Source: Thiomargarita sp. (lineage in GTDB: Bacteria > Pseudomonadota > Gammaproteobacteria > Beggiatoales > Beggiatoaceae). From it: a stretch of 53,204 bases of DNA. Positions 47,415 to 53,204 of this stretch are shown piece by piece. Numbering within the stretch: the first letter of the stretch is position 1; each line of letters opens with the position of its first letter. The stretch covers positions 18,532-71,735 of the forward strand of contig DYSU01000003.1 in assembly GCA_020726335.1 (NCBI GenBank), read 5' to 3'. Below the pieces are notes generated by a model. That model worked only from the letters and a program-made list of their open reading frames with translations, did not search any database and was not told the origin of the DNA. Both the position numbers and the translations under genes were made by a program.

Positions 47415-48080
47415 TTAAAACCGAGAATAAACCGCTTTGGCCACCAGCAACACCAAAATCGCGGCCAGCCACATTGACACCACAGTATGGCTTAAAAAAT
47501 GGTCGCCGATCAATATTTTATAGCCGCCAATCGTCCAACTGAGCAACAACACAGCCCACAGAGCGCGCCAACGGTTTTTGCGGGTTTTGAATAAAAACCA
47601 CAACGATAACAAGGCAAAGCCGCCGCTGGCATGGCCTGCGGGATAACATTTGATACGCTTTAAGCCTCGTATTTCAACAGGATGGCGGTGGCACAAGGTG
47701 TTGTGCGGATAATCGCCGCCGTAGCGTTGGATGTCTTTGGGACACGGCACGTTGCTCACCGCTTTCAACAGCGAAACACCCAACGGCAGGATAATCACCG
47801 ACAACAGCACAATCAACAGCCCTTGGCGATAAGCTTGCACTGTGGGATTCTTTTGAAAAAAAACCAGTGCAATCAACACGATCAAAACAAAGCCGATGAA
47901 TAATTTTTTGATGCCTGAATAAAACAGCAACCGCCACAGCGGGTTTTCTTTGTCCACCTGCCATGTTTGCCGCAAAAAATCAAAAAAATGATCTTGCAAC
48001 CACAAGTCTATCGGCAATGACTCAAACAGCGCAATATGGATCAATAGCAATAATACGCTTAATAACAGATATTTATTCAT
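47415..48080 (-). CDS. PAP2-family membrane phosphatase, variant subfamily
   Basis: 221 residues with about five to six membrane helices. Catalytic motifs are variant: C1 KAVSNVPCP (Cys for the usual Arg), C2 CYPAGHASGG with the catalytic His, and C3 KILIGDHFLSH (Lys for Arg, His for Asp). A subgroup of lipid/lipid A-type phosphatases has this CP and HFxSH pattern, so it is probably active. Substrate could be undecaprenyl pyrophosphate, a lipid phosphate or lipid A. Start with ATG at 48080. Confidence 0.85.
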   Translation of the reverse strand: MNKYLLLSVLLLLIHIALFESLPIDLWLQDHFFDFLRQTWQVDKENPLWRLLFYSGIKKLFIGFVLIVLIALVFFQKNPTVQAYRQGLLIVLLSVIILPLGVSLLKAVSNVPCPKDIQRYGGDYPHNTLCHRHPVEIRGLKRIKCYPAGHASGGFALLSLWFLFKTRKNRWRALWAVLLLSWTIGGYKILIGDHFLSHTVVSMWLAAILVLLVAKAVYSRF

Positions 48081-48177
48081 CCCCCATTGTAGCGGTTTTG
48101 CCGCAACACAGGCTTAAGAGGTTTTTTTGATAAAAAATCGGTATGATGGCTTATCGTATTCAATTGAGTTAAAAACC

Positions 48178-48981
48178 ATGACGGATAAAAACACTTATCG
48201 CATCAGCGACGCGCCCTATTATCAAGCCCAATCAGATGAAATTGAGCGTTATCAAGCCGCCTATGCCGCCCGCTTGCCTGTGATGATTAAAGGGCCTACA
48301 GGTTGTGGCAAATCGCGTTTTATCGAATATATGGCGTGGAAGTTGGAAAAACCATTGATTACCGTGGCTTGCAACGAAGACATGACGGCATCGGATTTGG
48401 TGGGTCGTTATTTATTGGATGCCAACGGCACGCGCTGGTTGGATGGGCCTTTGACCACAGCGGCGCGCATCGGGGCGATTTGCTATTTGGATGAAATTGT
48501 TGAAGCCCGTCAAGACACCACTGTGGTGATTCATCCGCTGACCGACCACCGCCGCAATTTGCCACTGGATAAAAAAGGCGAGCTGATTGCCGCGCATCCT
48601 GATTTTCAATTGGTGATTTCATATAACCCCGGTTATCAAAGCTTGATGAAAGATTTGAAACAATCGACCAAACAACGCTTTGTCGGTATGGACTTTGATT
48701 ACCCCGACAGCGCGTTGGAAACGCAAATCATTGTCAAAGAAACGGGTTTGAATGATGACAGCGCGGCCAAATTGGTCAAAATTGCCCACAGTGCGCGCCA
48801 TCTCAAAGGCCATGGCTTGGCTGAAGGCATTTCCACCCGCTTGTTGGTGTATGCGGCCAATTTAATCCAACAAGGCATCGCGCCCAAAACCGCGTGTCAC
48901 ATGGCCTTGGTTTGTCCCATCACCGATGATGCCGACATCCGCAGCACGTTGGATCATGTGATTTCGGCGATTTTTGGGTGA
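48178..48981 (+). CDS. cbbQ: CbbQ/NirQ/NorQ-family MoxR AAA+ ATPase
   Basis: 267 residues. KGPTGCGKSRFIEYMAWKL is Walker A, ITVACNEDMTASDLVGRYL follows, ICYLDEIVEARQDTTVVIHP carries Walker B, and VISYNPGYQSLMKDLKQSTK is sensor 1; the C-terminal helix-bundle is KGHGLAEGISTRLLVYAA. CbbQ works with the VWA protein CbbO to reactivate Rubisco; NorQ/NirQ activate denitrification enzymes. None of those partners are here, so the client is unknown. ATG at 48178 chosen by family start. Confidence 0.88.
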   Translation: MTDKNTYRISDAPYYQAQSDEIERYQAAYAARLPVMIKGPTGCGKSRFIEYMAWKLEKPLITVACNEDMTASDLVGRYLLDANGTRWLDGPLTTAARIGAICYLDEIVEARQDTTVVIHPLTDHRRNLPLDKKGELIAAHPDFQLVISYNPGYQSLMKDLKQSTKQRFVGMDFDYPDSALETQIIVKETGLNDDSAAKLVKIAHSARHLKGHGLAEGISTRLLVYAANLIQQGIAPKTACHMALVCPITDDADIRSTLDHVISAIFG

Positions 48982-49002
48982 TGCTTCACCTGTTGACGGG
49001 TA

Positions 49003-49056
49003 AAGTTTTTGCGCTTTATTCGCTCAAAGCCTGTGTTTGAGAAACGCCAAAAACTT
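49003..49056 (+). other. nested stem-loop between cbbQ and asd
   Basis: AAGTTTTT (49003-49010) pairs with AAAAACTT (49049-49056), then GCG/CGC inside, then CTCAAA (49023-49028) with TTTGAG (49036-49041) around a seven-base loop. This stacked structure lies 22 bases after the cbbQ stop. There is no T-run after it. It may act as a transcript end/stabiliser or a small regulatory RNA. Confidence 0.4.
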
Positions 49057-49084
49057 CAACTTTATCAGACAAAACAATATTATT

Positions 49085-49113
49085 TTGCCCACAACAGTCA
49101 CTTATGTTATAAG
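49085..49113 (+). promoter_or_regulatory. putative sigma-70 promoter of asd
   Basis: TTGCCC at 49085-49090 as -35 and TATAAG at 49108-49113 as -10, with a 17-base spacer. This would start transcription about 30 bases before the asd ATG, whose AAGGGAG site is well placed. Motif match is moderate, called by eye. Confidence 0.5.
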
Positions 49114-49149
49114 GGGGCGTTTGTTTGATTAAGGGAGTGCAACAGCATA

Positions 49150-50172
49150 ATGCGCGATTTATACGATGTGGCCGTGGTCGGTGCAACTGGCGCGGTGGGC
49201 GAAACTTTATTGTCTATTTTGGCGGAACGTAAATTTCCTGTGCGCAATGTTTATGCGTTGGCCAGCAGCCGTTCTGCGGGTAAGACCTTGTTATTTGGCA
49301 ATAAATCTTTGCTTGTTGAAGACTTGGAGACCTTTGATTTTTCCAAAGTGCAAATGGGTTTATTTTCCCCAGGGGCTTCGGTATCCGCCATTTATGCGCC
49401 CAAAGCCGCCGCCGCCGGTTGTGTGGTGGTGGATAACACGTCACAATTTCGCCGCGATGATGAAATTCCGCTGGTAATTCCTGAGGTTAACCCTGAAGCC
49501 ATCGCAGGCTATAAAAAACACAACATCATTGCCAACCCCAATTGCTCAACCATTCAAATGTTGGTGGCGTTGAAACCGATTTATGACACCGTCGGCATTG
49601 AACGCATCAATGTGGCCACTTATCAATCGGTTTCAGGCACAGGCAAAGACGCGATTGAAGAGCTGGCCAGCCAAACCGCCGCCTTGTTGAATGGCAAGCC
49701 GATTAAACCCAGCGTTTATCCCAAACAAATTGCGTTCAACGTGTTGCCACACATTGATGTGTTTATGGACAACGGCTACACCAAAGAAGAAATGAAAATG
49801 GTGTGGGAAACGCGCAAAATTTTGGGCGATGACTCCATTTTGGTCAATCCAACTGCCGTGCGCGTGCCTGTGTTTTATGGCCATTCTGAAGCGGTACACA
49901 TTGAAACCAAAGAGAAAATCAGTGCAGAGCAAGCGGCGGCTTTATTGAAAAACGCACCGGGCGTGACCTTATTGGATGAACGTGTCAATGGCGGTTATCC
50001 CACGGCGGTGACTGAAGGGGCTGGCACTGACCCCGTGTATGTTGGCCGTATTCGTGAAGACATTTCCCATCCGCGTGGTTTGAACCTGTGGGTGGTGTCT
50101 GACAATATCCGCAAAGGCGCGGCTTTGAATACCATTCAAATCGCTGAAGTTCTGCTTAAAGACTATTTATAA
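49150..50172 (+). CDS. asd: aspartate-semialdehyde dehydrogenase Asd
   Basis: 340 residues. Asd reduces aspartyl phosphate to aspartate semialdehyde with NADPH, feeding DapA. VAVVGATGAVGETLLSILAE is the NADP fold, SPGASVSA the phosphate site, NPNCSTIQ holds the catalytic C132, and VSDNIRKGAALNTIQIAE the C-terminal helix. A terminator follows. asd upstream of fimV is conserved in pseudomonads and relatives. Confidence 0.97.
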   Translation: MRDLYDVAVVGATGAVGETLLSILAERKFPVRNVYALASSRSAGKTLLFGNKSLLVEDLETFDFSKVQMGLFSPGASVSAIYAPKAAAAGCVVVDNTSQFRRDDEIPLVIPEVNPEAIAGYKKHNIIANPNCSTIQMLVALKPIYDTVGIERINVATYQSVSGTGKDAIEELASQTAALLNGKPIKPSVYPKQIAFNVLPHIDVFMDNGYTKEEMKMVWETRKILGDDSILVNPTAVRVPVFYGHSEAVHIETKEKISAEQAAALLKNAPGVTLLDERVNGGYPTAVTEGAGTDPVYVGRIREDISHPRGLNLWVVSDNIRKGAALNTIQIAEVLLKDYL

Positions 50173-50179
50173 TAGAAAG

Positions 50180-50206
50180 GCTGCCAAGTTGCTTGGTGGC
50201 TTTTTT
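50180..50206 (+). terminator. intrinsic terminator after asd
   Basis: GCTGCCAAG (50180-50188) and CTTGGTGGC (50192-50200) form a nine-pair stem with two G-T pairs and a three-base loop, followed at once by six Ts. Eight bases past the asd stop codon. Confidence 0.8.
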
Positions 50207-50410
50207 GTTGCGCTGTCAGTGTCGCAAAACTTAAAGCATCTTATTAAAGAGCAATGGCAGGTTGATGTTTTACAAAGGATTGTGCTATTGTTGAGCTTAA
50301 ATTTTCATGGCGTGGCGATGGAAAAACGGTGTTACCACTGATTCTGTAGTAAAATGAAAAAGTTGAATTTTACCCACCTTCCCATGCGGGGTATTGAGAG
50401 GAACGAACGT
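50207..50410 (+). other. fimV upstream region
   Basis: About 200 bases between the asd terminator and fimV. It should carry the fimV promoter. No clean hexamer pair; a TAAAAT at 50350-50355 could be a -10. A GAGAGGA ribosome-binding site is positioned just before the ATG at 50411. Confidence 0.4.
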
Positions 50411-53204
50411 ATGTTGGCACAAAGATTTTTCTTGATGATATTACTCATCAAACTGTCCATGTTCAGCAGTTTTGTATCGGCCTTGGGGTTGGGCAATGTG
50501 GTGGTGGATTCTAAACTCAATCAAACGCTAAACGCCCGCATTCAATTACTAAAAGTCCCTGAAAAAGATGTGGACAATATTCAAGTGGTCTTGGCCAGTG
50601 CCGAGGCTTTTCGCCGCGCAGGTTTAGACCGCCCTTATGTATTATCCACGTTGAAATTCACATTAGATGTCCGTCGTGGCAGTCCATCAGCACAAATCAA
50701 CATCCATTCCCAACAACCGATTAAAGAACCGTTTCTCAATTTTTTGATTGAAGTCAACTGGCCCAACGGACGGCTGTTGCGCGAATACACCATTTTGCTT
50801 GACCCCCCCACCTATAAAGTCGAAAGCACTGAACCCCCTGCGATTGCCAGCGCGCAAATGGAACCTTTTACCAAACAAGCCACCGCTGTTGGCGATGATC
50901 ATCCTGTTTTGGCCACCACCAAAAAATCTGCAAAATCTGCGCGTAGCGGCAAAAAAGGCCGCAAACGGGCAACCGCCGATGGCCGCTACACCGTTGCCAG
51001 CAACGACACGTTATGGGCGATTGCTCAACAGCACAAACCTGCTGGGGTTTCGCACGAACAAATGATGGCCGCGATTTTTGATGCCAATCCCCAAGCCTTT
51101 TTTGCGGGCAATATGAACCAATTGAAAAAAGGCGAAACCTTGATTTTGCCTTCAGGCACGCAAGCCAACCAATTGAGCCAAAAACAAGCCCTTAATTTAT
51201 TCAAAACCCACCATAAAACATGGCGTGATTACCGCCAAAGCAGCACGGGAGAAACCCAAGCCAAAGTCACCACAGTGGCAAGCAAACCTGCCAGCCAAGA
51301 AAGCAAAATGGCTTTAGGCAAAGCCTTTCGCCTCAGCCCGCCTGCCAGTGACAGCGACATCGGCACAGCAACGGCTGAAACAGCCGCCAGCGATAATAAA
51401 CAAATCAAAGCGTTACAACAACAGCTTAAAACCTTGACTGAGAGCAACCAATCTTTAGAGCAAGACAACAACCGCTTGCACCAAGAAGTGAAAGAAAACA
51501 AAGTGTTGCTCGAAGAAATGAAAGCCGAAATGGACAAATTGATTGCCTTGCAAAAAGGCACATTGGCGCAGATGGTTGAGCAAATGAATGCACAAAAAGC
51601 GGTGGCCAAACAAGCCAAAGCCGCTGAAGCCGTCACGCCAAAACCAACGGAAACGGCCAAACCCAACCCTGCGATAAAAACACCTGATTTGGCTGAAGTC
51701 AAAAAAATCTTAGCCGACGTGGCAGACAAACCCGCGCAACCAGCCCCCGATGCGACCCAAACACCTGTAGAGCCTGCACCCGAGCTTGTCGATGTTGACG
51801 AACCTGCAACCGAACAACCCGAGACCGCGCCTGTGGTGCAAACGCCCACAGAATCCCCCGTTGCCATCCCAGAGGCAAACAACACAGAACCCCCCCCATC
51901 CGCCTTGCAACCTATTGATTCTGCTTTGGTTGATACCCATGTCGCCACGGATGAATCTCAATGGTTGCGTCAATTGAATGAATTGGTGGCCACGGTGCCG
52001 TTTGGTTGGCAAGGAATCGCAGGCAGCGGTGTATTGGTGCTGTCGTTAATCTTGGCTTTATTGCTCAAAAGAAAACGCAAACAACAACAAGAAGTTGAAG
52101 CCGAAGAAATGGTGAAGCTGGAAGAAATACAAGCGCAATGGCCACAAGTTGAACCCAGCACGCCCATAACCAAAACAACCGACGAAATTGACACCGACAC
52201 CGATGTGGACGCGCTGTTGGACAGTTTGGGTAAATGGGATAAAGATGAAAAATCCAATGTTTATGAGAACTTAGACGAAGAAATTGACGTGTTGTTGTCT
52301 TATGGTCGCCAAGATGAAGCGATTGACATGCTCAACAAGGCTTTGGAAAGCGAACCTGAAAACGTTGATTACCGTTTGCGCTTATTACAATTGTATGCCA
52401 ATGAGCGCAAAGGCGATGAATTTGATGACCATGCGGCACGATTGACACAGTATGTTGGCCAAGACAGCGCGCAATGGCAAACGGTAGAAAAATTACGCTG
52501 TCAATTCGATGCCAAAGATGCCAAAACGGGGGTTGATTTAGGCGACATCGCCATCGCAGGCACCGTGGCCGCTGTCACAGGTGCTGTGGTTGCAAAAACA
52601 TTTGATCAACAAAATCATGAGGATGACTTGCCCGATTTAACCGAAGATGATGACGGTTTGGATTTTGACATTGAAAGCTTAACCCATGTGGATGATGACT
52701 TTTCGGATGAAGGCGACAATTTATTGGCTGAACTGGAAAGCCATGATGAGGACAGCCTTGGCTTTGATGAACAACATGATGGCGACCAAGACAATTTGGC
52801 TTTTGAACCCAATGATGGCCACGATGTGGATTTGAGCGACAGCCAAGACAACGATGCGTTTTTAGACCATTTAGGCCTAGACGGCGACAGCCAAGAACCC
52901 CCCGTAGACAGTTCAATGATGAACGACTTCGCAGATAAATTGCTGGCCAATGATGATGACAGCTTGGACAGCTTTGATTTGGATGCAACAGCGGATAAAA
53001 CAAGCTTTGATGCGGATGAATTGGATGAAAGTTTAGACGCGGCTGATTTGAGTTTGGATGGCCCAGACGATGCCAGCATCAGCGATGATTTGAGTTTGGA
53101 TTCAGACAGTGCGTTGGACGGTTTAAGTTTGGACGCAGGTGAAGACGCAAGCTTGGACAGCTTTGATTTGGATGCAACAGCGGATAAAACAAGCTTTGAT
53201 GCGG
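50411..53204 (+). CDS. fimV: type IV pilus hub protein FimV, 5' part
   Basis: 931 codons to the window edge without a stop. Signal peptide (about 1-24), the FimV N-terminal domain (LGLGNVVVDSKLNQTLNARI), a LysM peptidoglycan-binding domain (about 191-250, GRYTVASNDTLWAIAQQH), a coiled coil (about 327-403), a long Pro/Thr/Ala/Glu linker, one membrane helix (about 540-556, GSGVLVLSLILALLLK), then a cytoplasmic TPR-like part (DVLLSYGRQDEAIDMLNKAL) and a very acidic Asp/Ser/Leu-rich repeat region. FimV scaffolds type IV pilus assembly, links to cAMP signalling in Pseudomonas and marks poles. The C-terminal TPR domain lies outside the window. Two copies of a 55-base exact repeat occur near the end. 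Confidence 0.93.
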   Translation, partial: MLAQRFFLMILLIKLSMFSSFVSALGLGNVVVDSKLNQTLNARIQLLKVPEKDVDNIQVVLASAEAFRRAGLDRPYVLSTLKFTLDVRRGSPSAQINIHSQQPIKEPFLNFLIEVNWPNGRLLREYTILLDPPTYKVESTEPPAIASAQMEPFTKQATAVGDDHPVLATTKKSAKSARSGKKGRKRATADGRYTVASNDTLWAIAQQHKPAGVSHEQMMAAIFDANPQAFFAGNMNQLKKGETLILPSGTQANQLSQKQALNLFKTHHKTWRDYRQSSTGETQAKVTTVASKPASQESKMALGKAFRLSPPASDSDIGTATAETAASDNKQIKALQQQLKTLTESNQSLEQDNNRLHQEVKENKVLLEEMKAEMDKLIALQKGTLAQMVEQMNAQKAVAKQAKAAEAVTPKPTETAKPNPAIKTPDLAEVKKILADVADKPAQPAPDATQTPVEPAPELVDVDEPATEQPETAPVVQTPTESPVAIPEANNTEPPPSALQPIDSALVDTHVATDESQWLRQLNELVATVPFGWQGIAGSGVLVLSLILALLLKRKRKQQQEVEAEEMVKLEEIQAQWPQVEPSTPITKTTDEIDTDTDVDALLDSLGKWDKDEKSNVYENLDEEIDVLLSYGRQDEAIDMLNKALESEPENVDYRLRLLQLYANERKGDEFDDHAARLTQYVGQDSAQWQTVEKLRCQFDAKDAKTGVDLGDIAIAGTVAAVTGAVVAKTFDQQNHEDDLPDLTEDDDGLDFDIESLTHVDDDFSDEGDNLLAELESHDEDSLGFDEQHDGDQDNLAFEPNDGHDVDLSDSQDNDAFLDHLGLDGDSQEPPVDSSMMNDFADKLLANDDDSLDSFDLDATADKTSFDADELDESLDAADLSLDGPDDASISDDLSLDSDSALDGLSLDAGEDASLDSFDLDATADKTSFDA
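52961..53015 (+). repeat. 55-base direct repeat inside fimV, copy 1
   Basis: Identical to 53150-53204; encodes the sequence SLDSFDLDATADKTSFDA and is in the same frame (offset 189 bases, 63 codons). Together with the surrounding related DLSLD/DADEL text it forms part of the acidic repeat region of FimV. Confidence 0.95.
53150..53204 (+). repeat. 55-base direct repeat inside fimV, copy 2, at the window edge
   Basis: Exact copy of 52961-53015; the bases just before the two copies differ (C at 52960, A at 53149), so the identity is exactly 55 up to the edge. The window stops at its last identical base. Confidence 0.95.

Noticed and set aside
51229-51948. 239-codon open frame on the minus strand within fimV
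   Set aside because: It is fully antisense to fimV, has a Ser/Ala/Gly-dominated composition that mirrors fimV codon bias, and has no ribosome-binding site or family features.
52575-53079. Two overlapping minus-strand open frames (142 and 154 codons) at the end of fimV
   Set aside because: They arise from the low-complexity acidic repeat read in antisense (Ser/Lys or His/Pro rich) and lack any independent signals.

Overview
The window looks like chromosome of a gammaproteobacterium. HflD, BamC, the DolP/DiaA pair, FimV next to asd, SspB, and the kdsC-lptC-lptA-lptB-rpoN-hpf order are characteristic of that class. Base composition is moderate (GC in the mid-40s by eye). The style of several accessory genes (a PD-(D/E)XK family transposase-type gene, a soluble PDC sensor protein, a CHASE2 kinase, a CbbQ-type ATPase) suggests a Thiotrichales/Beggiatoa-like sulfur bacterium, but that placement is inference. 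I found no rRNA, tRNA, CRISPR array or phage. No stretch without a gene exceeds 300 bases; the longest is about 240 bases, before fimV.

Layout. 1-5.1 kb: the 5' part of a PD-(D/E)XK nuclease/transposase gene, alaC, then the minus-strand unit rpoZ-spoT-hflD, with ridA divergent. 5.1-9.2 kb: a minus-strand signalling unit (DUF3301 protein, CHASE2 serine/threonine kinase, PP2C phosphatase, small secreted protein). 9.4-14.4 kb: mutY-yggX, a pRiA4b ORF-3 family protein, and a large Hpt-REC-REC-GGDEF-EAL protein whose output domains are degenerate, as in FimX. 14.4-19.9 kb: a minus-strand run of a MORN-repeat protein, aroQ, accB, accC, accA, an HD phosphohydrolase, sspB and a small membrane protein. 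20.1-22.1 kb: a VWA protein and a YqiJ-type OB-fold membrane protein. 22.2-31.2 kb: a minus-strand run with kdsC, lptC, lptA, lptB, rpoN, hpf, dapA, bamC, a GAF-GGDEF cyclase and mltG (LPS transport, outer-membrane assembly, cell wall, sigma-54). 31.4-36.0 kb: a plus-strand polysaccharide cluster (acyltransferase, Wzx flippase, glycosyltransferase, deacetylase). 35.9-38.9 kb: minus-strand GT2, stomatin, NfeD and tmk. 39-44.5 kb: a PDC sensor protein, then minus-strand ubiG, murE, diaA, dolP and prfB (with a programmed +1 frameshift). 44.6-46.7 kb: a secreted rhodanese, a BatC-like TPR protein and a UbiC-like chorismate lyase. 46.7-48.1 kb: PAP2 phosphatase and a lone livF. 48.2-53.2 kb: a CbbQ-type ATPase, asd and the 5' part of fimV, which runs off the window.

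Themes. Envelope biogenesis dominates: LPS transport, peptidoglycan precursors (dapA, asd, murE, mltG), fatty acids (acc), BamC, DolP and exopolysaccharide. A second layer is nucleotide and phospho-signalling: SpoT, one apparently active diguanylate cyclase, a degenerate c-di-GMP receptor candidate, and a kinase/phosphatase pair. The FimX-like protein and FimV together suggest regulated type IV pili.

Most notable observations: a SpoT whose synthetase domain has lost conserved catalytic residues while the hydrolase is intact; the Hpt/pseudo-receiver FimX-like protein; several orphan members of normally multi-gene systems (BatC without BatA/B, CbbQ without CbbO, LivF without LivGHM, YqiJ without YqiK); and a window end falling exactly at the end of a 55-base exact repeat inside fimV, which suggests a short-read assembly break.
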